The notes under the pieces: model-generated | Told to the model about the DNA's origin: nothing | What the model saw: only the letters and a program-made list of their open reading frames with translations | The model's database searches: none | Shown: in pieces, positions 1-8,798 of the stretch | Position numbering within the stretch: the stretch's first letter is position 1 | Layout: the number at the start of each line of letters is the position of its first letter | DNA from: Devosia sp. Root413D1 | GTDB taxonomy: Bacteria; Pseudomonadota; Alphaproteobacteria; Rhizobiales; Devosiaceae | Assembly: GCF_001425235.1 (NCBI RefSeq) | Contig: NZ_LMEA01000009.1 | Span: 62,001-126,000 of the forward strand | Length of the DNA: 64,000 nucleotides | Direction of reading: 5' to 3' | Made by a program: the position numbers and the translations under genes

Positions 1-32
1 ATCAGCTGCGAAATGTTGCTCCGCAACGTGGT

Positions 33-866
33 TCACGTCAACTGCGATGCAATACTTGACAGGTGCCATTCAGCGGTAGCGAGGTCTCCGAGCAACAGTT
101 GGTAGGCTGGTACCTCCACCGCCACCTGCCGCAGCCGCCCGGCAGCGGCGGCTACGCCGGTACGCGGCAGCATCACTTCGCCCATCAATCGCCCGAAAGC
201 ATCCTTGCTGACGATCGGCCGCGCCGCCGAGCGCCCACCGTGGTTCGCAACGAGGAATACCATGGCGTCAAGCCGGCCCGGGCGAATCGCCCATGGCCGT
301 CCGCCCACCGCGGGACTGATCGAGCGGACAATCGAGCCGTCCCAGTTGTGAACAGAGGGCGCTTGCCAGACCTGATCCGGCAGCTTCGCGACCAGGTGCA
401 GGCTCCCCTCTTTCACCCGCAGGGTTCGAGGACGCGCCACCACCTCGCTGTCCCGAATGACCAGGTGTTCGTCGCCCTCGACGTCATAGCCGGCCAGCGC
501 CAGATGCAAAGCGAGTGTACTCTTGCCCGATCCCTTGTGCCCGACCAGCAGGACGCGGCGCCCGCCGATCATCACCGTGGCCCCATGCAGGAACGGGGCG
601 CCCGGCTCACCTTCGACCAGATCGGCGAGGATGATCCGGTGCATGGCGCTGAGCACATGGTTCGGCGTTCCCTCGACGAGTTCGCCCGAGGGCAGGGTGG
701 CCGCGAGAAAACCGTCGCGGAAGCGCACCGGAATATCGAGAACCTCGAGCGGCAGAGCCGGCAATTCTGGCGCCGCTTCGACGAAGCGCAACAGCGAAGC
801 GACCTCGTCGGAGGGGGGATGCAGCCGATACTCTCGCCTCAGGGTGCGGCAGACGATGGGGCGCAA
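33..866 (-). CDS. HPr-kinase-like P-loop ATPase
   Basis: Likely a small-molecule or peptide kinase related to the C-terminal domain of HPr kinase. From the proposed TTG start it is about 277 residues with a Walker A motif GHKGSGKST near residues 109-117 and an acidic GDEH stretch near 131-134. The reading frame is open further upstream, but that part lies inside the PqqD-like gene in another frame, so a TTG overlapping that gene's end by 28 bases is the best start. It is co-directional with the PqqD-like and glycosyltransferase genes. In lasso-peptide and some polysaccharide loci the same pair (PqqD-like carrier plus HPrK-like kinase) occurs; the substrate here is unknown. The operon may continue past the left edge. 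Confidence 0.7.
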   Translation of the reverse strand: MRPIVCRTLRREYRLHPPSDEVASLLRFVEAAPELPALPLEVLDIPVRFRDGFLAATLPSGELVEGTPNHVLSAMHRIILADLVEGEPGAPFLHGATVMIGGRRVLLVGHKGSGKSTLALHLALAGYDVEGDEHLVIRDSEVVARPRTLRVKEGSLHLVAKLPDQVWQAPSVHNWDGSIVRSISPAVGGRPWAIRPGRLDAMVFLVANHGGRSAARPIVSKDAFGRLMGEVMLPRTGVAAAAGRLRQVAVEVPAYQLLLGDLATAEWHLSSIASQLT

Positions 867-1135
867 ACCACCAGCCCTTCGTCGAGCAGCGAGGCGAGGC
901 AGTCCTTGACTGCCTCGGTCGGCGCCACGTCGAGGCCGAACGCATCGGCGATGAAGGCCTCGATCTCGCCGGCCGTCTTGTTGAGGCCGCACAGTTCGAA
1001 CACGATCAGCGCGGTCGGATTGAGGAAGTGCACGCGCTCGCGTTCGTTCTGGTAGACCATGGCGCCATCCGGTACGCGATTGACCTCGATGCCATCGACG
1101 GAACTGAACTTCGTATCGGGTGCGATCTCAGTCAT
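839..1135 (-). CDS. PqqD-family protein
   Basis: A 98-residue protein with the PqqD core signature FLNPTALIVFELCG at residues 37-50, followed by an acidic helix and a final LLDEGLVV helix. PqqD-fold proteins are peptide-binding (RRE) modules that hand a precursor peptide to a modifying enzyme. The start is backed by an AAAGGAGA ribosome binding site about nine bases upstream. It lies 27 bases after the GT4 gene and its 3' end overlaps the HPr-kinase-like gene. No pyrroloquinoline quinone genes and no evident precursor peptide are in the window, so a PQQ role is unlikely. A role tied to glycan or peptide modification is inference. Confidence 0.8.
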   Translation of the reverse strand: MTEIAPDTKFSSVDGIEVNRVPDGAMVYQNERERVHFLNPTALIVFELCGLNKTAGEIEAFIADAFGLDVAPTEAVKDCLASLLDEGLVVCAPSSAAP

Positions 1136-1162
1136 CGCATCTGGTCTCCTTTGGCCCGCTGG

Positions 1163-2398
1163 TCATCTAGCTGCAATTTCCGAAAGGCGGCAAGCGAGCC
1201 GTTCGATGACGCCACCCCGCTGATACTGCGCGCGGACGATAGACCATGCGGCCTCCACGCGGGTCGCGCTGGCGCGGGCATCGGCGATAGTATCGAGCGT
1301 CGCCTCGGCGAACCCGGCGACACTGTCGGCGAGCAGCAAGTGCTTGCCGCTTTCGAACGGCAGCCCCCTGGCGCCGAGGGTGGTTGCGACCAGCGGCACC
1401 CGGTGCGCGGCGGCTTCGAGCAGTTTCACCCGCGTACCGGCGCCAGCGCGGAGCGGCGCAAGAAACACCGTGGCTCGACCATAGGCATCGGCGACGTCTT
1501 CGATATCGGGTTGAACCTCGACCCTGTCCCGCTGCCCAAGCCGGGCAACCCGGCCGGCATCGCGCCCAACGATCAGCAGACGCAGCGGACGAGCCGCATG
1601 GCGTTGGATGAGAGGCCAGATCTCCTCAACGAGCCAGTTGGCCGCATCGACGTTCGGTGCGTAGCCGAATGAGCCGAGAAACAGCAGCGTTGCGCCATCA
1701 TCTCGCCGATGGGTTTCGGCCGGCACACTCACCGCGTTCTCGATGACCTCGAGCCCGGCGGTCGTCGGGTGGCGGTGCTCGATCAGAGCTGCATCGAGCC
1801 GGCTCGAGATGAACCGGGCGGCAAAGCGCGGGGCTTGCCGCCCGATGAGTGCGGCCATGGCGTCGGCCTCCGCCGCTGCCCAGGCCGAACCGACCGGATC
1901 GCCCGGCTCCAAAGTTGCGGCGATCTCACGGTGGGAGGTCCACTCGTCCTCATCGAGATCAACGGTCGCTCGTGCGGCGTCGAGCACCTGAAGCGCGTCG
2001 CCCAGATAGGAGCGCCCGAGGTGAACGAGGTCATAGCGCTGCGCTCCGACCGCGGTGCGCAGCTCCGCGAGGACCGGCGAAGACAGGTGGCTGGCGAGCG
2101 AACTGCGACCGTAACTACGGAAGGCCGAGAGGCGCGCCGCCGGAACGGCGAGGCGCGCCAGCAGGCTGAAGTGGGTATCCTGCCGCCCGGCGACCGGAAT
2201 GACCGTGGCGGGGACGCCAAGCTCATCGGGCAACGCGGCCGGAGCGTCGTCCCGCCCGACCACCGGCAGGACGACGAGACGCGTCTCGAAGCTCCGGCTC
2301 AGCGCTTCGAGAAACATCCCCTGCCGCATGGCGAGGCCGTTGCCCGACCGTGCCGGCATGATCGGTGCGATGTGCAGGGCCCGCGGCCGCTCGCTCAT
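1163..2398 (-). CDS. Glycosyltransferase, GT4-like
   Basis: A 411-residue GT-B fold glycosyltransferase. The N-terminal half opens with HIAPIMPARSGNGLAMR, the usual glycine-rich acceptor-side loop. The C-terminal half has the nucleotide-sugar binding region including LLEAAAHRVPLVATTLGARGL-type residues with the expected acidic position (EAA) before it. It starts by an ATGA four-base overlap with the upstream GT71-like gene, so the two are translationally coupled. Donor and acceptor are unknown; because the locus makes GDP-hexose derivatives, a GDP-sugar donor is plausible. It probably acts in the cytoplasm on a surface glycan. Confidence 0.85.
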   Translation of the reverse strand: MSERPRALHIAPIMPARSGNGLAMRQGMFLEALSRSFETRLVVLPVVGRDDAPAALPDELGVPATVIPVAGRQDTHFSLLARLAVPAARLSAFRSYGRSSLASHLSSPVLAELRTAVGAQRYDLVHLGRSYLGDALQVLDAARATVDLDEDEWTSHREIAATLEPGDPVGSAWAAAEADAMAALIGRQAPRFAARFISSRLDAALIEHRHPTTAGLEVIENAVSVPAETHRRDDGATLLFLGSFGYAPNVDAANWLVEEIWPLIQRHAARPLRLLIVGRDAGRVARLGQRDRVEVQPDIEDVADAYGRATVFLAPLRAGAGTRVKLLEAAAHRVPLVATTLGARGLPFESGKHLLLADSVAGFAEATLDTIADARASATRVEAAWSIVRAQYQRGGVIERLACRLSEIAAR

Positions 2399-3888
2399 TC
2401 CGGGATCTCGGCCCGGATATAGCCGGTTTCGAACTTCAGGGTGCGATCGACCCTGCTGAGCGGGGGCGGTGGTGTGACCCGCTCCGCCAGGTCCAGCAAC
2501 CGGCTCGCGATAATCGGATCGGTCTGCAATCCGGCGAGCGTCGCGATCCGCTCCCTGACCCCGGGCAGCACCGCAGCGATGAGGCCGAGCGCATCCACCA
2601 GCTGTTGCGACACGCCGGCCGGGCCGCCGAACGCGCCGCCGGCGCGCAGCAGCTCATCGACGAGGCCCGGCGCGGGCAGGGCGACAGGCTCCGCTCCGGC
2701 AACGCCGTAAAGGCTGACGTCGACGATCGGCACCCGGTGGCGCTGCCCGCGCCAGATCCGATCGTCGCCACGTTCAAGCACATAGCCGGGCCGATCGCTG
2801 CCGGAGAGAACGAGCTTGTGGCTGCCTCCGCTATCCTCGACCCACCAGTGCCGGCGGTCGACCGCGCGGCCGGCGCCGACCTCGGCATGCTCTCCCAACC
2901 GGATGGTGAACGCCGGCTCGTCAGCGGATTCGAGCACGAACTCACCCGCGGCGATCAGCTCCTGTTCCACTTCGCGCGCCCCGAGGCTGCGGTCGGGAGC
3001 GGTGAACGCGTGCCCGCTCCAGCGCCGCTCCAGCTCGGCCATCGCCGCGAGGCAGGCGGCCTCATGCTGGAAGCCGAACAGCTTCCGCTGCTCACCGCCA
3101 TATTGCCATTTCGCATTGGTCCGGTGCTGGAACAGGGCGTTGCCGGAAAAGTCCCGCTGCACCAGCATGAACTCGTCGGTATAGGGGCGATGTGACACCA
3201 GCGCATAGGGCGCGCCCAGCATCTGCCAAGCGAGGAGGTAAGTATCCTTGTCGCCATAGATAAGCCGATAGAGGTCGTCGGCCGCCTCGTTGAGCCGAAC
3301 CGCCGCCCGTAGCGCTGCCCCGTGCCGCCGCCGATCGACCAGCATCTGCCCGCTTTCGAGTGACACGGCGCGTCGCGGCTCAAGCCCGAGCAGCGCCCAT
3401 ACGGCGTTGTCGCTCCGCAGGTCGATGATGTCTGGCCAGAACACCGCACCGGCCTCGACATATTCCGGCCAGTCGAAACAGGCCGCCGGGTCCGAAATCG
3501 GCACCTGGTCGGCATCGAGCAGCAAGGCTTCGGCAAAGCCGCTATGCAGCAAGGCAAACGATTTGAGCTGCCAGCCGTCCCGGATATTGGCCCCGGTCGC
3601 CGCAATAACCGGATTGGCGTCGACCAGCCGCACCCCGAGGGGTTCGATCAGCGCCGCCATCGCCGCAGAGACCTCGGCCTGGCCGAAATACCAGAGCTCG
3701 ACCGGCAGCTCGGATTTCAGCGCGTGGCGCAGCATGTGAACCAGCACATAGGCATTGGTGAAGATCCGGGCGCCGCCCGCGACGATCACCAGGCCGCGTC
3801 CCTGCCCCTGAAGCGGGGCCGGCGACGACGCTCTGATGTCAGCGGCCAGACGGCGGATGCGCTCCGCAGCTGCTGCTTGATCGGTCAT
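2395..3888 (-). CDS. GT71 (Mnn1-like) putative mannosyltransferase
   Basis: A 497-residue protein whose first ~270 residues match the alpha-mannosyltransferase family of yeast Mnn1. Visible features are GWQLKSFALLHS, then a metal-binding DAD (residues 125-127) in LLLDADQVP, an ESGQMLVDRRRH block and a YGDKDTYLLAW block. The last ~200 residues, with HWWVEDSGGSH, are not recognised. The ATG at 3888 is chosen over one five codons earlier because an AGGGGGA ribosome binding site sits four bases upstream. It is the first gene of the minus-strand arm and overlaps the GT4 gene. It likely adds a mannose or related hexose to a surface glycan; this is inferred from the family. Confidence 0.78.
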   Translation of the reverse strand: MTDQAAAAERIRRLAADIRASSPAPLQGQGRGLVIVAGGARIFTNAYVLVHMLRHALKSELPVELWYFGQAEVSAAMAALIEPLGVRLVDANPVIAATGANIRDGWQLKSFALLHSGFAEALLLDADQVPISDPAACFDWPEYVEAGAVFWPDIIDLRSDNAVWALLGLEPRRAVSLESGQMLVDRRRHGAALRAAVRLNEAADDLYRLIYGDKDTYLLAWQMLGAPYALVSHRPYTDEFMLVQRDFSGNALFQHRTNAKWQYGGEQRKLFGFQHEAACLAAMAELERRWSGHAFTAPDRSLGAREVEQELIAAGEFVLESADEPAFTIRLGEHAEVGAGRAVDRRHWWVEDSGGSHKLVLSGSDRPGYVLERGDDRIWRGQRHRVPIVDVSLYGVAGAEPVALPAPGLVDELLRAGGAFGGPAGVSQQLVDALGLIAAVLPGVRERIATLAGLQTDPIIASRLLDLAERVTPPPPLSRVDRTLKFETGYIRAEIPE

Positions 3889-3998
3889 GACGTCCCCCTG
3901 CAACTGGCACGGATTACCTGTCGACGGCCGCTTGCGCCTTCTGCGTTCATTAGATTTTATCGCGCCGCAAGGGGCAATAATGTCCGCGCTGGAATCGA

Positions 3999-4754
3999 AT
4001 GCTTCCCAAAGTTCTCATCCTCACGCCAGTCAAAGGGGCCGCCCGGCACCTGCCGCGCTACACCGAACTCGTCGAGCAGCTGGATTGGCCTAAAGACCGG
4101 CTGTCAGTCGCCTTGCTGGAAGGCGACAGCAAGGACGGCACCTTTGCCGTCGCCGAGACGCTGCTGCCACGACTGCGCCAGCGGACTCGCAGGGCCGAGC
4201 TGTTCCAGCGCGATTTCGGCTTCAACATCCCCGATGGCGTGCCGCGCTGGGCCCCCGCCTTCCAGCTGATGCGGCGCGCCGTGCTGGCGCGGGCCCGCAA
4301 TCACCTGCTGTTTCGGGCCCTCGATGACGAGGATTGGGTGCTGTGGATCGATGTCGACGTGATCGACTACCCGGCTGACGTGCTGCGCCGGTTGCTGGCG
4401 ACCGGGTTCGATATCGTGGTGCCCAACTGCGTGAAACGACCGGGCGGCAAGACCTTTGACGAGAACAACTGGGCAGCGGAAGGGACCGTGACGCTGTCGG
4501 ACCGCCGGGGCAGCGGCGCCATGCGCCTCGATGCGGTGGGCGGCACCATGCTGCTGGTCCGGGCCGACCTGCACCGGGATGGCCTGGTGTTTCCGTCTTA
4601 CCCTTATGGCGTTGCCAGTGCGCGCATCCGCAGCCGCCACCCGGTCTGGGGCAAGGGCGAGATCGAGACCGAAGGGCTTGGCGCCATGGCGGCCGATATG
4701 GGGATCCAGTGCTGGGGCCTGCCCGACCTCGAGATCATCCACGCCAATGAGTAG
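3999..4754 (+). CDS. GT62 (Anp1-like) putative mannosyltransferase
   Basis: A 251-residue GT-A fold enzyme of the Anp1/Mnn9 type. It shows the ILTPVKGAARHL start, EGDS at 41-44, the metal-binding DVD at 118-120 in WVLWIDVDVIDYP, and the family's late GGTMLLVRADLHRDGLVFP and IETEGLGAMA blocks. In fungi this family extends Golgi mannan; a bacterial member next to a GT71-like gene suggests a mannan-like polymer here (inference). No strong ribosome binding site precedes the ATG. It heads the plus-strand arm of the glycan locus, with a 110-base divergent promoter region before it, and its end overlaps the FkbM gene by eight bases. Confidence 0.8.
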   Translation: MLPKVLILTPVKGAARHLPRYTELVEQLDWPKDRLSVALLEGDSKDGTFAVAETLLPRLRQRTRRAELFQRDFGFNIPDGVPRWAPAFQLMRRAVLARARNHLLFRALDDEDWVLWIDVDVIDYPADVLRRLLATGFDIVVPNCVKRPGGKTFDENNWAAEGTVTLSDRRGSGAMRLDAVGGTMLLVRADLHRDGLVFPSYPYGVASARIRSRHPVWGKGEIETEGLGAMAADMGIQCWGLPDLEIIHANE

Positions 4755-5601
4755 GCTGTTTCGGGGAGCAGCGTCTCCGGTCACGATCGACATGATCGGC
4801 CTGCCGCGCTTCCGGATGGTAACGCATGGCAGAGGCGATATCTTCGTCTCGAGGGTGATCGAGGACTGGGGCAACTGGGAAGCCAGCAATACCGCCCTGC
4901 TGCTGCAGATGCTCGGCCGGCCTGCCGACTTCATCGATATCGGCGCCAATATCGGCTGGTTCACCCTGGTTGCGGCGCACGCCCTCAGCGGACGCGGACA
5001 GGTTCACAGCTTCGAGCCCGACCCCGCCCATCTCGCAAAGCTCCGGGCCAATGTCTCCGCCAATCACCTCGAAAACGTCACCATCAATAGCTGTGCCCTT
5101 TCAGACAGAAATGGTGACGCGCGCCTCTACCTGAACGCGGTCAACCGCGGCGACAACAGCTTGCTGCCGAGCATCGAGAGGTCGGGCTCGACGCTGGTGC
5201 GGCTGCAGCGGCTCGACGACTACGACGGGCTGAGCCGCGAGCGTCCGCTGATCGTCAAGCTCGACGTACAGGGCAGCGAGATCGATGTGCTGATGGGAGC
5301 GCGGACGTTGCTGACCAGCTACCCACATGACGTGGTGCTGTTCTGCGAGGTGTCGCCGTCGGCCCTGGCGGCGGGCGGGCGTCGCACCGCCGAGCTCGCG
5401 GCGCTGCTCGATGAGTTCGACTTTGCCGCGGCCTTTGTCGATCGGGCGCGTCCCCGGATCATCCCGATGAGTTGGCAGCGACTGGTCGACCATCAGGAAG
5501 ACGACAATCGGCGTCACCCGGGCGCGGATTGCGATATAGTCGCCTTCCGTCGGATCGATGGCTTGATGGCACCGATCTTCACAATGCGAGGGACATCGTG
5601 A
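4747..5601 (+). CDS. FkbM-family methyltransferase
   Basis: A 284-residue SAM-dependent methyltransferase. Motif I is FIDIGANIGWFTL at residues 62-74, followed by the acidic SFEPDP loop and, further on, VKLDVQGSEIDVL, a typical FkbM block. The ATG at 4747 overlaps the end of the GT62-like gene and is preferred over an open upstream extension that lies in another frame of that gene. In glycan loci FkbM enzymes usually O-methylate sugars, often to cap or decorate chains; the target here is inferred. It overlaps the epimerase start by four bases (GTGA). Confidence 0.88.
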   Translation: MSRLFRGAASPVTIDMIGLPRFRMVTHGRGDIFVSRVIEDWGNWEASNTALLLQMLGRPADFIDIGANIGWFTLVAAHALSGRGQVHSFEPDPAHLAKLRANVSANHLENVTINSCALSDRNGDARLYLNAVNRGDNSLLPSIERSGSTLVRLQRLDDYDGLSRERPLIVKLDVQGSEIDVLMGARTLLTSYPHDVVLFCEVSPSALAAGGRRTAELAALLDEFDFAAAFVDRARPRIIPMSWQRLVDHQEDDNRRHPGADCDIVAFRRIDGLMAPIFTMRGTS

Positions 5602-6569
5602 CGCGAAAGATACTGGTTCTGGGAGCTGGGGGCTTTATCGGTTCTCATCTGGTTCGCCGGCTGGCGAACGAAGGCAATGAGGTGCACGGCGCCGACCTCA
5701 AGCGGTCCGAGTTCTCGGCTTCGGCCGCCTATCGGTTCATGATCGCCGACCTCCGCGATCCGCTGGCCTGTGCCGAGGTGTTCGACCGGGGCTATGACGA
5801 GGTCTACCAGCTGGCCGCCGATATGGGGGGCGCCGGCTACATCTTCACCGGCGAGAACGACGCGCAGATCATGCGCAACTCGGCAGCGATCAACCTCAAC
5901 GTCGTCGCCGCCTGCGAGCGCACGCGCGCCGGCCGGCTGTTCTATTCCTCTTCCGCCTGCATCTATCCGGCGCGCAACCAGGTCGATCCTGATCACCCCG
6001 ATTGCAGCGAAGACTCGGCCTATCCCGCCGCCCCCGACAGCGAGTACGGCTGGGAAAAGCTGTTCTCGGAGCGGCTCTATCTTGCCCAGGCGCGGAACCA
6101 CGGCATGCTGGCGCGGATCGCCCGCTTTCACAATGTGTTCGGGCCGGAAGGCGCCTGGCGCGGCGGGCGCGAGAAGGCGCCGGCCGCCATCTGCCGCAAG
6201 GTGGCGGAGGCCCGCGACGGCGACGAGATCGAGGTCTGGGGCGACGGCGAGCAGACCCGGTCGTTCCTCTATGTCGATGAGTGTCTCGAGGGCTCCATCC
6301 GCCTGGCGCGCTCCGATGTCACGAGCCCGGTGAATGTCGGCTCGGACGAGATGGTCAGCATCAACCAGCTGGTGGACATGGTGGCGGCGATCGCCGGCAA
6401 GCGACTGTCGAAACGCCACATCTCCGGCCCCACCGGGGTGCGTGGCCGGTCCTCCGACAACCGCTTCATCGAGCAGAGCCTCGGCTGGCGCCCCAGCATG
6501 CCGCTCCGGGCGGGGCTCGAAAAGACCTATGGCTGGATCGAAAGCCAGGCTCACGCCGTCCCTGCCTGA
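5598..6569 (+). CDS. GDP-mannose 3,5-epimerase
   Basis: A 323-residue extended short-chain dehydrogenase with a GTG start overlapping the methyltransferase stop. It has the GAGGFIGSH dinucleotide loop (9-17), QLAADMGGAGYIFTGEND, and YGWEK. Residues C121, K154, K193 and R282 fall at exactly the spacing of the catalytic C145, K178, K217 and R306 known for the plant enzyme, which I take as strong support. The enzyme converts GDP-D-mannose to GDP-L-galactose (and GDP-L-gulose). It therefore likely supplies an L-hexose donor for the neighbouring glycosyltransferases. GDP-mannose synthesis itself is not encoded in the window. Confidence 0.92.
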   Translation: MTRKILVLGAGGFIGSHLVRRLANEGNEVHGADLKRSEFSASAAYRFMIADLRDPLACAEVFDRGYDEVYQLAADMGGAGYIFTGENDAQIMRNSAAINLNVVAACERTRAGRLFYSSSACIYPARNQVDPDHPDCSEDSAYPAAPDSEYGWEKLFSERLYLAQARNHGMLARIARFHNVFGPEGAWRGGREKAPAAICRKVAEARDGDEIEVWGDGEQTRSFLYVDECLEGSIRLARSDVTSPVNVGSDEMVSINQLVDMVAAIAGKRLSKRHISGPTGVRGRSSDNRFIEQSLGWRPSMPLRAGLEKTYGWIESQAHAVPA

Positions 6570-6598
6570 GCCGTCCGACAATCAACGAGGAGCATGAC

Positions 6599-7516
6599 GT
6601 GTCGCTGTCCGATGCTGATCGGCTGATGCTGTTGACCCCCCGCGCCGGCCGGCTGCGGGCGGTGCTCGATACCGACACCTACAACGAGATCGACGACCAG
6701 TATGCGCTGGTCCAGGCAGTGCTGTCGCCTGAGCGGATCGGCCTCGAGGCGATCTATGCCGCCCCGTTCCACAATTCACGTTCCGATGGTCCCGGCCATG
6801 GCATGGAGTTGAGCTATGGCGAGATTCTGGAGTTGTTGCAGCGGCTCGACATCTCGCCCGAGGGCTTTGTTTATCGCGGCGTCAACGACTATGTCGGCCC
6901 GGCCAAGCTCGCCCGACCGGCGGCGGCTGTGGACGACCTGATTGCCCGGGCCCGCGCCGGCTCGATCGATGATCCGCTCTACGTCATCGCCATCGGCGCC
7001 ATCAGCAATGTCGCCTCGGCTTTGCTCAAGGCCCCCGATATCATCGACCGCACCGTCGTCGTCTGGCTCGGCGGGCATGCCCTCGATTGGCCGCACCAGC
7101 GCGAGTTCAATCTGAAGCAGGATGTCGGCGGCGCCCAGGTGCTGTTCGACAGCGGCGTGCCGCTGGTGCTGGTGCCCTGCATGGGCGTCACCTCGCACCT
7201 GCACAGCACGGTGGCCGAGATCGAGCGCTACGTCGAACCCTGCGGCGATATCGGCAAGTTCCTCGCCATGCGGTTCAAGGAGTATTCTGAGGATCACCTC
7301 GGCTGGTCCAAGGAAATCTGGGACATGGCGGCGGTCGCCTGGCTGCTCGATGCCGACTGGACCCCGAGCGTTCTGGTGCCGACGCCGATCCTCACCACCG
7401 AGATCACCTACAGCACCGATCGCGCGCGCCACCCGATGCGCTACGTCACCCATGTCCGCCGCGACCCGATCCTCAGGGACTTTTTCCTGAAGCTGCAGGC
7501 CGCGACGGCGTTGTAG
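6599..7516 (+). CDS. Inosine/uridine-preferring nucleoside hydrolase family
   Basis: A 305-residue protein of the IUNH fold. The calcium and ribose binding signature DTDTYNEIDD lies at residues 24-33; later blocks include YVIAIGAISNVASAL and a NLKQDVGGAQVL stretch. The GTG at 6599 has CGAGGAG six bases upstream, whereas the nearby ATG at 6594 is out of frame. Members hydrolyse the N-glycosidic bond of ribonucleosides; several relatives act on other N-glycosides. It follows the epimerase by 29 bases, so it appears to be the last gene of the glycan operon, an unusual position for a salvage enzyme. Confidence 0.88.
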   Translation: MSLSDADRLMLLTPRAGRLRAVLDTDTYNEIDDQYALVQAVLSPERIGLEAIYAAPFHNSRSDGPGHGMELSYGEILELLQRLDISPEGFVYRGVNDYVGPAKLARPAAAVDDLIARARAGSIDDPLYVIAIGAISNVASALLKAPDIIDRTVVVWLGGHALDWPHQREFNLKQDVGGAQVLFDSGVPLVLVPCMGVTSHLHSTVAEIERYVEPCGDIGKFLAMRFKEYSEDHLGWSKEIWDMAAVAWLLDADWTPSVLVPTPILTTEITYSTDRARHPMRYVTHVRRDPILRDFFLKLQAATAL

Positions 7517-7695
7517 CGAGAGGGCCTCGGGCGAGCTGATCCACTGCGAAGTGAGCGAAACTGCAGATCGGCGAACTTGCCACCGGGCAGCACCCCAAAC
7601 TCGATGACAGCCGGTGGGTGGGCCCAATCGAAGTCCAATCGGCTTCGCTGACGATCACCCGCAGCCGTCGAGCCAGCAGCCCTGCCGTGCTCCGC

Positions 7696-8703
7696 CTACC
7701 GCGGCACGCGGCCCTCGACCGGGTGGCCCGGGTCGGTGAAGCCGTGGGTCGAGGCGTGGCCCGGGGTGACCAGTCGATCGACCAGCGCCTCGTCCTCGGC
7801 ATCGAGCTTGACGTCGAGGGCGCGGATGTAGCTGTCCCAGTGCGCTTCGGTGCGCGGCCCGGTGATTGCCGCGCTCACCAGCCGGTTGTTGAGCACCCAG
7901 GCCAGCGCGAAGTCGGCGGCGTCGATCCCCTTGCGCCGCGCATGCGCTGCGATCTCCTGGGCGATGGCGAGCGATTCCGGTCGCCACTCGGTTTCGAGAA
8001 TACGCTTGTCGCCGCGCCCGGCGCGGGTATCGGCCGCCGGTTCCTGGCCGGGCTGGTACTTGCCGGTGAGCACGCCGCGCGCCAGTGGCGAATAGGAGAC
8101 GACGCCGAGGCCGTAGTGCTGCGCCGCCGGCAGCTGCTCGGCTTCGGCCGTGCGGTTGACGATGTTGTAGAGCGGCTGGCTGGCAATGGGGCGGTCGATG
8201 CCGAGTTGGTCGGCGAGGTGCGCCACCTCGGCGATGCGCCAGCCGCGGAAGTTGGAGACGCCGAAATAGCGGAGCTTCCCGGCCCGGATCAGGTCGGCGA
8301 TGGCGCGCACCGGCTCCTCGAGCGGCGCATCGAACACCGCGCGGTGGAAGTAGATCAGGTCGATATAGTCGGTGCCGAGCCGCTGCAGCGAATTCTCGAC
8401 CGTTTCGATCACCCATTTGCGCGAGTAGCCGCCGAGGTTCGGGCCCTTCTTGCCCGAGTTGACGAACTTGGTCGCCAGCACCCAGTGGTCGCGATTGGCC
8501 CTGATGCCTTGCCCGACGACTTTCTCGCTCGCCCCGTCGCCATAGACGTCGGCGGTATCGATGAAATTGATCCCCTGCTCGCGCGCCTTGTCGATGATCC
8601 GGAAGGCTTCCGGGTCGGGGGTCTGCTGGCCGAACATCATCGTGCCGAGCGACAGCGGGGATACCTTGAGGGCGCTGCGGCCAAGGTAGCGATAGTCAAC
8701 CAT
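7696..8703 (-). CDS. Aldo/keto reductase
   Basis: A 335-residue NADPH-dependent oxidoreductase of the (beta/alpha)8 AKR family. The catalytic tetrad is visible: D49 and Y54 in FIDTADVYGDG, K79 in LATKF and H120 in IYFHRA. The ATG at 8703 is backed by AGGAGA seven bases upstream; an in-frame ATG eleven codons earlier lacks one. It lies in the same direction as another aldo/keto reductase upstream, separated by a 228-base stretch with an inverted repeat. The substrate is unknown. The 179 bases on its 3' side up to the nucleoside hydrolase hold no convincing gene. Confidence 0.9.
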   Translation of the reverse strand: MVDYRYLGRSALKVSPLSLGTMMFGQQTPDPEAFRIIDKAREQGINFIDTADVYGDGASEKVVGQGIRANRDHWVLATKFVNSGKKGPNLGGYSRKWVIETVENSLQRLGTDYIDLIYFHRAVFDAPLEEPVRAIADLIRAGKLRYFGVSNFRGWRIAEVAHLADQLGIDRPIASQPLYNIVNRTAEAEQLPAAQHYGLGVVSYSPLARGVLTGKYQPGQEPAADTRAGRGDKRILETEWRPESLAIAQEIAAHARRKGIDAADFALAWVLNNRLVSAAITGPRTEAHWDSYIRALDVKLDAEDEALVDRLVTPGHASTHGFTDPGHPVEGRVPR

Positions 8704-8798
8704 GCGTATGTCTCCTGGGTCGTCTGAAGTCTGCAACTGTTACGGGGTGTCTGCTAGAGCGTTTCGCGATTGGGCACGTTCCACGCCCCACCCACCGG

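Noticed and set aside
839-1135. PqqD as part of pyrroloquinoline quinone synthesis
   Set aside because: No pqqA, B, C or E gene is present; the neighbours are glycosyltransferases and a kinase-like ATPase.
4104-4964. Long open frames antisense to the glycan genes, and similar long antisense frames across most of the window
   Set aside because: They mirror real genes in a GC-rich genome, lack domains and ribosome binding sites, and have odd residue composition rich in arginine or histidine.
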